Shown here: positions 9,394-18,308 of the stretch, one piece after another
How the letters are laid out: each line of letters opens with the position of its first letter
Position numbering within the stretch: position 1 is the first letter of the stretch
Assembly (NCBI RefSeq): GCF_011683955.1
Contig: NZ_JAAQPI010000010.1
Location: forward strand, 306,086-370,085
Direction of reading: 5' to 3'
From: Pseudomaricurvus alkylphenolicus
Lineage (GTDB): Bacteria > Pseudomonadota > Gammaproteobacteria > Pseudomonadales > Cellvibrionaceae
Length of the DNA: 64,000 nucleotides
Made by a program: the position numbers and the translations under genes
The notes under the pieces: generated by a model
The model's database searches: none
Seen by the model: only the letters and a program-made list of their open reading frames with translations
Told to the model about the DNA's origin: nothing

Positions 9394-9446
9394 GGTGGCG
9401 GGGCCCTTGTTAGTGCGCTCTTGCGGGGGAACCGCCACCTTTTTTT
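9394..9446 (+). terminator. Rho-independent terminator after NAD-GDH
   Basis: GGTGGCGG (9394-9401) pairs with CCGCCACC (9432-9439) and is followed by seven T residues (9440-9446). The loop is long, about 30 bases. It lies 20 bases after the GDH stop codon. Confidence 0.75.
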
Positions 9447-9608
9447 GATACACACGGTTACCTGATTTATCAAGAGTGACTCATCTATTATCGTGCTCCT
9501 GCCCAAGCGTGCCGGAAGCCGGCATCCACAGTCCTGAATTTCAGGGCTTGTTGTTACCCCAAAACCGAAAATGCTATCCTTACACTGACTCCCAGAAAAT
9601 CTAGCGCG

Positions 9609-11189
9609 ATGGCCTATCATTTCGGAAATTTCAAGCTCGACCCAGTCTCTTTATGCCTCCTTAAGGAGGGGCTCCCGGTCCAGGTTGAGCCACAGGTCTT
9701 TGCGTTGCTGCGTATCTTGATTGAGAACCGCCACCGGGTTGTCATGAAAGACGAGCTTATGGCCACCATCTGGAAGGATAGAGTGGTTTCGGATTCTGCG
9801 ATTTCCAGCCGAATCAAGAGCGCCCGACAAGCCATCGACGACAATGGCAAATCGCAAAAATGGATCAAGACGGTACATGGCCTTGGTTTCCGCTTTATTG
9901 GCGACATCCAGGATATTGCAACAGAGCGCACTGGTTGGGCGGGCTGCGATCCGAGGTTGGATGCTACAGAACCCCGCTCTGACGTCTCCTCGCTGACCGA
10001 TGAAGATCGTCCCACCATCGTGGTGCTGCCTTTTCAAATGTCTGACACCGAAAAAGACACGATACTGTCTCTAGGGCTGGCGCACGACATCATCACGAGC
10101 TTGTCCCGCCTGAGGTGGTTGAAAGTGATCGCGCGCGCCAGTGCCTTTCAGCTCTCTGATACATCAATTACACAATCAGACATACACGCCTTGGTCAACG
10201 CCAAATACTGCGTTTCTGGATTTCTGGTGCGTCATCGCACTGCCGTGGAAATCAATATTCGTTTGGACGACGTCTCAGATCAGACCGTCATTTGGGCGGA
10301 AACCATTTCATTCCGTCATGTCGACGTATACCAAATACGGCAAGAGCTGATCCACCGCATCAGCAATCAGCTGGAGCTGCAAATCAGCGAGCATGAAGCC
10401 CGCCACGCTATGCTGAAGAGCACAGATGATATCAATGCCTGGGAGGCCTATCACCGTGCCATATCTCATCTCTTCCGCTTTAATGAACAAGACAATCATA
10501 GGGCACTTGAATTATTTCAACAGTCGATCAGGCTGGATCCGGACTTTGCGCGCGCGCACGCGGGATTATCATCGGCGGCCTTTCAAAATGCCTTTAACCG
10601 CTACCCCGGGGTGGACAGGCTAAAAGCCGTTGAGCTGGCCATCAATCACGCGGAAAAAAGCATCGATCTGGATCATATGGACCCTCTGGCCAATTTTGTC
10701 AGGGGGCGTGTGCACTGGCTCACCGGCGAGCCGGGAGCCAGTTTACCCTGGCTTGAGCGAGCCATTACCCTCAATCCCAATTACGCCCAGGGCTATTACG
10801 CCCACGGTCTGGCCTCCTTGCTCAGCAGCGATGATCTGCGCGGATATCAGGACTCGGAAACGGCACTGACACTGAGCCCTCTTGACCCATTTTCCTATGG
10901 CTTCTATGGGATTCGGGCATTTTCATTCCTGGCCGACGATGACAGGGAGAATGCTCACATCTGGGCCGAGAAGTCTGCCCACCAGCCCGGGGCCCTGGCC
11001 ATTATGGACCTTTTGGCAGCAGCCACCAGTGATATCACTCATCGTCCTGACAGGGCAAACGCCTGGCTGCATAAAGCCCGAGAGCGCAGCCCGCACATTG
11101 ACAGTCAACAGTTTTTCGCGGCGTTGCCCTTTGTGTCCGGACAGATCAGGGAAGCGCTGAGCACGGCCTTCAGGCGCCTTCGAATCTGA
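9609..11189 (+). CDS. Winged-helix transcriptional regulator with TPR domain (CadC/ToxR-like DNA-binding domain)
   Basis: The 526-residue protein starts with an OmpR/CadC-type winged helix (about residues 1-105: FGNFKLDPVSLCL..., VSDSAISSRIKSARQAI, WIKTVHGLGFRFIG). It continues with a PTIVVLPFQM...GLAHDIITSLSRL segment, as found in regulators and cyclases with a TolB-like N-lobe, and then helical TPR repeats from about residue 270 (AYHRAISHLFRFNEQDN, AELFQQSIRLDPDFARAHAG, ERAITLNPNYAQGYYAHG). I see no membrane segment, so it is probably cytoplasmic, unlike CadC itself. The target genes are not evident; it may control the small genes that follow. The start ATG is at 9609. Confidence 0.82.
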   Translation: MAYHFGNFKLDPVSLCLLKEGLPVQVEPQVFALLRILIENRHRVVMKDELMATIWKDRVVSDSAISSRIKSARQAIDDNGKSQKWIKTVHGLGFRFIGDIQDIATERTGWAGCDPRLDATEPRSDVSSLTDEDRPTIVVLPFQMSDTEKDTILSLGLAHDIITSLSRLRWLKVIARASAFQLSDTSITQSDIHALVNAKYCVSGFLVRHRTAVEINIRLDDVSDQTVIWAETISFRHVDVYQIRQELIHRISNQLELQISEHEARHAMLKSTDDINAWEAYHRAISHLFRFNEQDNHRALELFQQSIRLDPDFARAHAGLSSAAFQNAFNRYPGVDRLKAVELAINHAEKSIDLDHMDPLANFVRGRVHWLTGEPGASLPWLERAITLNPNYAQGYYAHGLASLLSSDDLRGYQDSETALTLSPLDPFSYGFYGIRAFSFLADDDRENAHIWAEKSAHQPGALAIMDLLAAATSDITHRPDRANAWLHKARERSPHIDSQQFFAALPFVSGQIREALSTAFRRLRI

Positions 11190-11219
11190 CTCGACGCCCA
11201 TATCACCGCGCGGTTTCAA

Positions 11220-11252
11220 TCTCCAGACTTTCTCCAGACTTTCTCCAGACTT
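11220..11252. repeat. Three tandem copies of an 11-bp unit
   Basis: The unit TCTCCAGACTT is repeated three times without change at 11220-11230, 11231-11241 and 11242-11252, with a fourth degenerate start. The period is one helical turn. It lies between the TPR regulator and the membrane methyltransferase. Confidence 0.7.
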
Positions 11253-11373
11253 TCTTCAAGTTTGTTGCCCTCCCATCTGCTCAAATGTCTTCCAACGCAT
11301 TACGGAGGATCAGCACTATTGAGCGTGAACCTCGGTAGCCATCATCAAGCAACATTCGAGGCGGGAGATCAAC

Positions 11374-12153
11374 ATGAAGCTTATCTACTTTTTTATCAGC
11401 ATTTTAATCTATCTATTGTTCTGGTGTGTATTCAGCTACCTTCTGGTATTCCTGGGCGGTCCGTTTATTTCATCTTATCTGCCTATCCTTTCGCTGTTAA
11501 AAACAGTTGATAGTGGTCCGGTGTTGCTGGCGTTGCCGGCAATACCGGCAGCAGTAGCCAATGCACTGCTCATTCTGGCATTTGGTGTTCAGCACAGCGT
11601 GATGGCGAGGTCGGGATTTAAAGATGTCATTGCCCGTGTGGTACCGGACTGTCTGGAACGAAGCGTCTATGTATTAGCCACCTGTCTGGTGCTTATTTGG
11701 GTATACCTGGCCTGGCAGCCGATGCCTGCAGCAATATGGGCAATCACGGGCTGGGGGGCAAGGCTTCTGGAGATCACATTTCTATCAGGCGCGGGGCTGG
11801 TCCTGTGGTCCACATTCATGATCAGTCACTCTCAGCTCTTCGGGGTCCGGCAGACATGGAACAGCCTTCTTGAAAGACCCGCTGATGGGGAAGCGTTTAT
11901 CACACCCTCCCTTTACAAATTTTCGCGTCACCCGATGTATCTGGGGATGCTGATCGTCTTCTGGGCGACGCCGGTGATGACAACAGGGCACTTTGTCGCA
12001 TCAGCCTTGTTTTCAATATACATCTTTATTGGTATCGGCTACGAAGAACGTGATCTTCTGGCCAAATTCGGCGATGCCTATCGAGAGTACATTGATCACG
12101 TGCCGCAGATCTTTCCGATAGGGGGCAAGAAACTTCCCCATCAGGAAAAATGA
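11374..12153 (+). CDS. Membrane methyltransferase of the NnrU/isoprenylcysteine-methyltransferase type, MddA-like
   Basis: The 259-residue integral membrane protein has about six hydrophobic segments. The motifs FGVQHSVMARSGFK (about residues 70-83), ERSVYVL and the C-terminal YKFSRHPMYLGMLIVFW with YEERDLLAKFGDAYREY form the SAM-binding face of this superfamily (RHP.Y.G and EE...L...G..Y..Y). The N-terminal HSVMAR..FK and ER..YVL pieces are those I associate with MddA, which methylates methanethiol to dimethyl sulfide, so that function is possible. It is followed within 22 bases by a GFA-family gene. Family membership is secure; the substrate is inference. Confidence 0.75.
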   Translation: MKLIYFFISILIYLLFWCVFSYLLVFLGGPFISSYLPILSLLKTVDSGPVLLALPAIPAAVANALLILAFGVQHSVMARSGFKDVIARVVPDCLERSVYVLATCLVLIWVYLAWQPMPAAIWAITGWGARLLEITFLSGAGLVLWSTFMISHSQLFGVRQTWNSLLERPADGEAFITPSLYKFSRHPMYLGMLIVFWATPVMTTGHFVASALFSIYIFIGIGYEERDLLAKFGDAYREYIDHVPQIFPIGGKKLPHQEK

Positions 12154-12175
12154 ATCTACTGTCAGGAGTAAGACA

Positions 12176-12562
12176 ATGAACAAGCAAGCCAGTTGTTGTT
12201 GTGGAGCAGTTACCGTTGAACTGTCCGGAACATCGAAACTGAATGCCCTGTGCCATTGTGATGATTGCCGTAAAAGAACAGGGAGTGCCTTTGGCCATTC
12301 ACTCTACTATAGCAAGGATACTCTGAAGATCATTGGCAGTAAGCCAAAAACCTACGCCATCGGTAATGAATACGGCAATCAGGTGCGCCACTTTTGCCCG
12401 GAGTGTGGTTCTACCGTGTATTGGTATTGGGCCCGCTTCCCGGAGTGGGTGGGCGTAGCAGCAGGATGTATGAAAGATGTCGTCCCAGCTCCTACGATCA
12501 GCGCCTGCCATCATAATGCACGGCACTGGGTAACTATTCCCGAGTCTTGGGCGCAATATTGA
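12176..12562 (+). CDS. GFA-family zinc-binding protein (glutathione-dependent formaldehyde-activating-like)
   Basis: The 128-residue protein has the GFA/CENP-V fold signature: CCCGAV at residues 7-12, CHCDDCRKRTGSAFG with Cys26, Cys28 and Cys31, and HFCPECGSTVYW with Cys74 and Cys77. These cysteines bind two zinc ions. Members were named for proposed glutathione-formaldehyde adduct formation, but most have no proven activity. A ribosome binding site (CAGGAG) precedes ATG 12176. The 22-bp gap to the MddA-like gene suggests a joint transcript, perhaps dealing with one-carbon or thiol chemistry. Confidence 0.85.
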   Translation: MNKQASCCCGAVTVELSGTSKLNALCHCDDCRKRTGSAFGHSLYYSKDTLKIIGSKPKTYAIGNEYGNQVRHFCPECGSTVYWYWARFPEWVGVAAGCMKDVVPAPTISACHHNARHWVTIPESWAQY

Positions 12563-12616
12563 GAGAGTCTGCTATGGTTAAAGGGCTGTGTTTGCAATCA
12601 ATAGGGAGGCTAGGTA

Positions 12617-13345
12617 ATGCGCACATTGTTTTTCATGATCGGAGTATTGACAATTCAGGGGACGGTGGGAGAAGAGACCCCGAGCTCGCCTTGGGGTGGC
12701 GAGCTTGAACTGGGGTTTGTTTCCACATCGGGCAATACCGAAACCACGACTATCAAGGGGCGTGCGAAATTGCAGCACGAGCAAGAAAGTTGGCGCAATA
12801 CCACCAACCTGGACACCCTCAATACCAAGGAGGATGATCAGCGCTCGGCGGAAAAATACTTTCTGTCTCACAAGATTGACTACAAACTCAGTGACAAGAG
12901 CTACGTATTTCTGTTTGGCTCCTATGACGACGATCGTTTTAGTGGATTCGACTACCAGGCGACGGTGTCTGCCGGCTACGGACGCAAGATGCTTAACGAT
13001 ATCGAACATATGAGCCTGGAGCTCGAAGTGGGCCCCGGTTTCCGAATGAGCGTCGTTGATGCCGAGGCTGAAGCAGCGGGGGCTGATGATCAGGAAGAAG
13101 CTATCCTGAGGGGGTCGCTCAATTATCAGTGGCAGCTGAGCGATAACGCGGTCTTTAGCGAAGAGCTCACGGTTGAATCCGGTTCCGATAATACCATTTC
13201 CAAATCCATCACTGCCTTAAGAGCCAATATTGTCGCCAACTTCTCTCTCAAATTGTCCTATACCATCAAATACACTGAAGAGGTCCCGGTTGCTCGCAAG
13301 CATGCGGATACCGAAACGGCGGTTACCTTGCTGTACAGCTTTTGA
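12617..13345 (+). CDS. DUF481 family outer-membrane protein (YdiY-like)
   Basis: The 242-residue protein has a short hydrophobic leader (MRTLFFMIGVLTIQG...), then WGGELELGFVSTSGNTETTTIKGRAKL, the hallmark start of DUF481 proteins ('G..ALG...TSGNT.T......L'). The rest alternates beta-strand pairs ending with an aromatic residue (TAVTLLYSF), as expected of a small outer-membrane barrel. Its function is unknown; some family members respond to salt or acid. RBS AGGGAGG is present upstream of ATG 12617. It is followed by a small lipoprotein gene. Confidence 0.8.
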   Translation: MRTLFFMIGVLTIQGTVGEETPSSPWGGELELGFVSTSGNTETTTIKGRAKLQHEQESWRNTTNLDTLNTKEDDQRSAEKYFLSHKIDYKLSDKSYVFLFGSYDDDRFSGFDYQATVSAGYGRKMLNDIEHMSLELEVGPGFRMSVVDAEAEAAGADDQEEAILRGSLNYQWQLSDNAVFSEELTVESGSDNTISKSITALRANIVANFSLKLSYTIKYTEEVPVARKHADTETAVTLLYSF

Positions 13346-13445
13346 ATGATGCACGCGCCTGAGAAACAGTAGAGCAGTGCGACGGCTTGTGTTGTTGCGA
13401 TCAAAATTGCAGAATTGGATCTATCCGACAATAAACTCACTAAAA

Positions 13446-13724
13446 ATGGAAATTCCAATGATTAGGACTCTATCTGTGGTGGCGGTTGCACTATTGCTGT
13501 CCGGCTGCGACTTTATTAATAGAAGCAGCCGAACAATGGATACCATGCTGGGTGGCGATTACGAGGTTCACATCCAGGGTTTTGACAAGCCATTTCAGGT
13601 GGTGAATGACAAAATCACCTCTCAACCGGACAAAGGCTATTATATCTTCTACCCAACCATTGCTGGGGAGAAGACGTTGGTTCAGTCTCCGATCAATCTA
13701 ACCACGATCATCAAGAAGGATTAA
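13446..13724 (+). CDS. Small predicted lipoprotein
   Basis: The 92-residue protein begins MEIPMIRTLSVVAVALLLSG and has a lipobox (LLSGC) with Cys21 as the lipidation site. It then has about 70 polar residues (FINRSSRTMDTMLGG...) with no recognised domain. ATG 13458 (MIRTLSVV) is an equally good start. The frame is open further upstream to 13377, but that part does not look like a signal peptide. It follows the DUF481 gene; a cell-envelope role is all that can be said. Confidence 0.65.
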   Translation: MEIPMIRTLSVVAVALLLSGCDFINRSSRTMDTMLGGDYEVHIQGFDKPFQVVNDKITSQPDKGYYIFYPTIAGEKTLVQSPINLTTIIKKD

Positions 13725-13931
13725 ATACTCGGTATCGCCGCCCCGGGCTCTCTGGATTACCTCTCCATTCCCCTTTGACTTAGCCACCTCCGGTGTCTAA
13801 GTCTTAATTAGGTAGACTGTCCTCCAAATAGATACTCTGCACATCCGGCACAAAACCCTGTGAATTCGGAACAGACTGCCGAACCACGTCCTTCCTACAA
13901 TGGATACACCATTGATAGTAAGGATCCCGCC

Positions 13932-15131
13932 ATGAATCACGTTCCTCCCAGCGTTGAGTCTCCATCCAAGGGTGAACTGGACGCCCGGCTGAAAAACCTT
14001 CAAATCCATATGGCAGCGGCAGGGCTGGATGTCTATGTGTGTCAGTCTCCTGACAACATCTACTATCTGACCAATTTCGCCAATTTTGTCCACGAACGAC
14101 CCTTTATCCTGATAATACCGCAGACCGGGCAACCGTATTTTCTGGTGCCGGAGCTGGAGGAGCCCCACGTGGCCTGTCGTTCTGTGCTGGATCTTGAGCG
14201 GGTTACCTATGAGGAGTTTCCGGCTCGGCAACCGAAAAGCTGGGACTGCCGTTTGTGGGATCTTGTTGAACAGGGCGCCAGGGTGGGTGTGGAGGAGACG
14301 TCTCCGGCCTATCTGGTTCGCGCTCTGGGGGAGCAGATTCAATCTACTGTCGTCTATCTGCCGCTGGTCGACCAGCTTCGTGAAATCAAATCGCCGTATG
14401 AAATCTCGAGAATCGAATACACCTCCGTGTTGTTGAGCAAGGGCCACCAGCTGCTGCTGGAGGGGGCCCGTGTCGGCAAGTCATTTATCGAGGCTAACAG
14501 TGAGGTGTCTAAGTGGGTAATGACGCAGCTTCTTACCGATAAGCCCACGACCAATATGTTGGCCAGTAATGTTTACGGCATGGTCCAGCCACCGTCGGTG
14601 TCGGACGATCCTCACAATTTCACCAACGTGTTTATGACTATGGAAGAGGGGGGGCCACATGTCACCGTCGTGTCCGGTAAAGCCGATGGGTATGGCGCTG
14701 AGGTGGAGCGCACCTTTTTTCTCAACCAGGTACCGGAGGCCGCGCAGCGTCCGTTTGAGGTCATGCTCAACGCCCGGGCTCTGGCCTTCGAATTATTGAA
14801 GCCAGGGGAGTGTATGGGTGAAGTGGATCGCCGGGTCAGGCAGTACGTAAACTCGGAGGGGTACGGCGATACCTGGTTGCACAGAACCGGCCACAGCTTT
14901 GGCGTTACCCAGCACGAGGGCCCGTTCCTTGCCGATGGCGATGAACGAGAGATCAAGAAAGATATGGTGTTCAGCATTGAACCAGGTATCTATCTAAGCG
15001 GCCTGGGCGGTTTTCGCTTTTCTGATACGGTGCTGGTGACAGAAACCGGCAATCGCTGCCTGACCTTTGCTCCTGAAACACTGGCTGAATTGACGATAAA
15101 AAGAGGATCCGATAGACGACCCGCTGACTGA
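13932..15131 (+). CDS. M24 family protein, creatinase-like, metal ligands replaced
   Basis: The 399-residue protein has the two-domain 'pita-bread' layout of M24 enzymes: an N-terminal creatinase domain (RLKNLQIHMAAAGLDVYVC, NIYYLTNF) and a catalytic domain. The histidine (HRTGHSFGVTQHEGP) and one glutamate (SIEPGIYL) are kept. However, the usual D-G-x-x-x-G-Y-x-x-D is VSGKADGYGAEVER and the last E of GG-R-ED is FSD, so three of five metal ligands are changed. Metal-free hydrolysis, as in creatinase, is therefore more likely than aminopeptidase activity. ATG 13932 has an AAGGA seven bases upstream and is preferred to GTG 13860. It lies 51 bases before a TonB receptor gene, probably in one operon. 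Confidence 0.8.
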   Translation: MNHVPPSVESPSKGELDARLKNLQIHMAAAGLDVYVCQSPDNIYYLTNFANFVHERPFILIIPQTGQPYFLVPELEEPHVACRSVLDLERVTYEEFPARQPKSWDCRLWDLVEQGARVGVEETSPAYLVRALGEQIQSTVVYLPLVDQLREIKSPYEISRIEYTSVLLSKGHQLLLEGARVGKSFIEANSEVSKWVMTQLLTDKPTTNMLASNVYGMVQPPSVSDDPHNFTNVFMTMEEGGPHVTVVSGKADGYGAEVERTFFLNQVPEAAQRPFEVMLNARALAFELLKPGECMGEVDRRVRQYVNSEGYGDTWLHRTGHSFGVTQHEGPFLADGDEREIKKDMVFSIEPGIYLSGLGGFRFSDTVLVTETGNRCLTFAPETLAELTIKRGSDRRPAD

Positions 15132-15182
15132 CGAGCAGCACACACAATAACGACACAATAGCGTTGAGGAGATAGCATCCGC

Positions 15183-17465
15183 ATGAACACAAAAATCCAC
15201 CAAAAGACGGCCCTTGCTTTAGTCAGCAGGGCAATCGCCACTGGCGCTCTGATCTGCGCGGCAACCGTAACGGCTGAAAACCCAGACACCCACCGGCGTA
15301 GTGGGGTTGGTCTTCTGCTGGAAGAAATTACCGTTACCGCCCAGAAAAAAAGCAACGCTGAAGCCCTGCAAGACGTGCCCATTGCCATCTCTGCTTTTTC
15401 CGGTAGCCAGGTTGAGGCCATGCACGCCGAGAAGCTCAGCGACATCGGCGTCATGGCGCCGAATGTGCGCTTACAGAACGTAGGCACTTTGCCCGGCGTC
15501 GCCAACTTCACCATGCGTGGTATGGGGTTCTTGGCCAGCACCGCAGCCGTGGATCCAACGGTCTCCGTTATTGTCGACGGTGTGACCTTGGGCAGTACCT
15601 ATGGGGCGCAAATGGACACCTTTGATATTGACACCATCGAAATGCTGCGCGGCCCCCAAGGCACGTTGTTTGGCCGCAATGTGACGGGTGGCGCCGTATC
15701 GATTCGCTCCAAGCGGCCCACCGGAGAATTTGGTTTGGAAGTGAAAGCGACCACTGGCACGGCCAACCGTCGGGATCTTTCCATGGCAATAGAGAATTCG
15801 TTGATCGAAGACACCTTGGCTGGTCGCATCACACTGATGAGCAAAGATCGGGACAGCTACTACAACAATATCAATTACCCCGGGATCAACGAAGTGACCG
15901 GGCAGCCCTTTAACAATCGTGAAACCGCAGGAAATAATATCGGCGCTGAAAACAGCCTGTTCGCTCGACCGGTGCTAGGATGGACGCCTACCGAAGATTT
16001 AGAGGTGACACTAATCACCGAGTTTGGCGACGTAAAAACCGCTGGTTCCACCGGCCGCCTAATTGAGTCTGCCGGATCCTTTTACCCCGATGGCTCCACC
16101 TTTCGTTACCCCAAGATCGAACCTGTTGAGCTTGGTCGCGGTGAATTGGCCCACGACACCCAGGGCGACAGCCAGACGCAGTGGCAGCAGATTACACTGG
16201 AGACCAACTGGCACATTGGGCCTGGTACTCTGACATCGATTACCGGTTATCGTGCCGTTGAGGTGGATTCCTTCAATGACATCGATGCGACGCCCTACGA
16301 GTCTCTGATCTATGACATCACCTTGGATCAACATCAGTTCAGTGAGGAGCTGCGCTACAACGCCAGTGTGCTCAACGACGCGCTCGATTTCACCGTTGGG
16401 GCGCAGTACTTTGAGCAAACCACTGACTCAAGAGAAAACCTGCTGGCCGGGGTAGCTGAACTAGACGGCATTGTGCTCACCCGAGGCGGCGAAATTGATC
16501 ACAAGAGTCTCGGTCTGTTCGTGCAGGGTGACTACGCATTGACTGACAAGCTGACATTACAAGCGGGGCTGCGCTACACAGAAGAAGAAAAAGCCGCGGC
16601 GATCTACGGTTATCTGGGGTGTACACTGGATCTCGAGAGCTGTGCTCCAGCGTTTGTGGACGACGAAACCTGGAGCAACGTCGGTGGAAAGCTGGGGTTA
16701 CACTACAAGCCCAGCGCGGATGTCCTGATGTACGCGCAATTCACCCGAGCGTTTCGCAGTGGTGGCTTTAATGTTCGCGCCCTCAGCCCCGCCACCGCCG
16801 AGCCCTACGGTGAAGAGGCGGTTGATGCATTTGAGATCGGCCTCAAAGCAGACCTCATGGAGGGCAGGCTACGGGTTAATGCAGCGCTGTTTTCCAACAA
16901 GTATACCGGCTTGCAACGGGTGATTCTGGATACCTCACGCACCGGTGTACAAAATATTCAAAACGCGGCGGATGCCACCATAAATGGCATCGAAATCGAA
17001 ACCACCTGGATGGCCACCGACCATCTGGTGCTGACGGCTGCGTTGGGCTACCTGGATGCCGCCTACGATGACTTCCCGGGCTTTGATGTTGATGGCGATG
17101 GGATTCCAGACCCCCAGGAAGCCGAGAAGCTCGCTTTCGAACGTGCCCCTGAATGGACCTACTCTTTCTCGGCCAACTACGACGTTGACTTGGGTGAGCA
17201 GGGCATCCTGGTATTCAGATCTTCATACAGTTTTACCGATGAACGTCCGGTTAATGTTCAGAACAGCCTCTTTCACGATAGCTACGCACTGCTAGATGCC
17301 AGTGTGACTTGGTCGGACATCAGCGATCGCTACAAGGTTTCGTTGTTTGGCAAAAACCTCACTTATGAGGAGTACGGTCATACCGGTGCCTATTTTGGGG
17401 GCATTTTTTACGAGTACTACGAGGCACCACGCACTTGGGGGCTGGAGTTTTCCTACACCTATTAA
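15183..17465 (+). CDS. TonB-dependent outer-membrane receptor
   Basis: The 760-residue protein has a signal peptide (cut near residue 31, ATVTA-EN), a TonB box-like EEITVTAQKK at 47-56, a plug domain (PLPGVANFTMRGMGF, IEMLRGPQGTLFGRNVTGGAV) and a 22-strand barrel ending in WGLEFSYTY with a terminal aromatic. A DVDGDGIPDPQEAE loop near residue 635 resembles a calcium-binding repeat. Such receptors of the Pseudomonas/Spongiibacter type take up many organic substrates, not only siderophores. A GAGGAG ribosome binding site precedes the ATG. It is probably co-transcribed with the creatinase-like gene; the two may serve uptake and cleavage of one compound. Confidence 0.92.
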   Translation: MNTKIHQKTALALVSRAIATGALICAATVTAENPDTHRRSGVGLLLEEITVTAQKKSNAEALQDVPIAISAFSGSQVEAMHAEKLSDIGVMAPNVRLQNVGTLPGVANFTMRGMGFLASTAAVDPTVSVIVDGVTLGSTYGAQMDTFDIDTIEMLRGPQGTLFGRNVTGGAVSIRSKRPTGEFGLEVKATTGTANRRDLSMAIENSLIEDTLAGRITLMSKDRDSYYNNINYPGINEVTGQPFNNRETAGNNIGAENSLFARPVLGWTPTEDLEVTLITEFGDVKTAGSTGRLIESAGSFYPDGSTFRYPKIEPVELGRGELAHDTQGDSQTQWQQITLETNWHIGPGTLTSITGYRAVEVDSFNDIDATPYESLIYDITLDQHQFSEELRYNASVLNDALDFTVGAQYFEQTTDSRENLLAGVAELDGIVLTRGGEIDHKSLGLFVQGDYALTDKLTLQAGLRYTEEEKAAAIYGYLGCTLDLESCAPAFVDDETWSNVGGKLGLHYKPSADVLMYAQFTRAFRSGGFNVRALSPATAEPYGEEAVDAFEIGLKADLMEGRLRVNAALFSNKYTGLQRVILDTSRTGVQNIQNAADATINGIEIETTWMATDHLVLTAALGYLDAAYDDFPGFDVDGDGIPDPQEAEKLAFERAPEWTYSFSANYDVDLGEQGILVFRSSYSFTDERPVNVQNSLFHDSYALLDASVTWSDISDRYKVSLFGKNLTYEEYGHTGAYFGGIFYEYYEAPRTWGLEFSYTY

Positions 17466-17507
17466 TCCCGCTCCAGTCAAGCTTCGGTACTTAGGGTTAC
17501 TCTCGTT

Positions 17508-17531
17508 GGCCGGTTAACCCCGGCCCTTTTT
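17508..17531 (+). terminator. Rho-independent terminator after the TonB receptor
   Basis: GGCCGG (17508-17513) pairs with CCGGCC (17520-17525) across a six-base loop, followed by C and five T residues. Confidence 0.7.
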
Positions 17532-17639
17532 GTAACCCGGTTAGGACACCAATGAACAGCAGTGCCAGTGTCTCAGTCCACTATTGTCAATAGAGCTGAC
17601 GGGGCGCTAGAGGGCACAATTTTGTTAAGGAATCATACA

Positions 17640-18308
17640 ATGCGCATTCGTCAACTGACAGTTTGCATCGCCATTATGGCGGTTTTCTTCAATGTTCACA
17701 TTTGGGCGGAGGCGGTGTCCACCCAAAAAGTACGCATCGAAACCAGCATCGGAGACATCACCATTGAGGTTTATGTTGATCAGGCCCCGCTGACCTCTGC
17801 CTATTTTTTGGACATGGTAGAGGAGGGCCGCTACAACGGCGGTCGCTTTTATCGCTCCACCCCTTTGAACAAAACCCAGGGCCCTAAACTGATACAGGGA
17901 GGAATGATGTACGCGCAGCTGGTCACAAGCACCGCCAGCGAGATCATTAACACCAACGAACAAACCGGCGCAGCCATCAAGCTGCTGAACACGATAGAAA
18001 CCACCGAGGTCACTGGCTTAAGGCACGCTGAAGCCACCGTATCCTTTGCGCGTGATCTCTATAACACCACCGCTGTGATTCCAGAGATTTTTATCTGTCT
18101 TGGAGACTTCCCGGAGTTGGATGTTAATGGCCGCTCCTGGCCAGATGTTCAGGGGTTTCCCGCCTTCGGCAAAGTAGTTGAAGGCCTGGAGGTGGTCAGA
18201 GAGATCTCTGAAAGAAACGTGGGAGGCGATACCCATATTGATAGACTTAAAGGACAGATACTGTCAGATCCGATTATGATCACCAGAGTGATTACAATAA
18301 CGAATTAA
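17640..18308 (+). CDS. Exported cyclophilin-type peptidyl-prolyl isomerase
   Basis: The 222-residue protein begins with a signal peptide (MRIRQLTVCIAIMAVFF..., cut near AEA) and carries a cyclophilin domain: VRIETSIGDITIEVY, LDMVEEGRYNGGRFYRS, then ATVSFAR, EIFICLGD and FPAFGKVVEGLEVVREI. The core is divergent from PpiA (FYRS instead of FHRV), as in many environmental paralogues. I start it at ATG 17640 with AAGGA upstream, not at 17562. It folds or isomerises proline bonds in the periplasm and might help the neighbouring receptor fold. It converges with the AraC gene, overlapping it by 4 bases. Confidence 0.8.
   Translation: MRIRQLTVCIAIMAVFFNVHIWAEAVSTQKVRIETSIGDITIEVYVDQAPLTSAYFLDMVEEGRYNGGRFYRSTPLNKTQGPKLIQGGMMYAQLVTSTASEIINTNEQTGAAIKLLNTIETTEVTGLRHAEATVSFARDLYNTTAVIPEIFICLGDFPELDVNGRSWPDVQGFPAFGKVVEGLEVVREISERNVGGDTHIDRLKGQILSDPIMITRVITITN

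Noticed and set aside
13932..15131. DMSP lyase DddP (also M24 fold)
   Set aside because: DddP keeps its metal-binding Asp and Glu residues; this protein has lost three of them.
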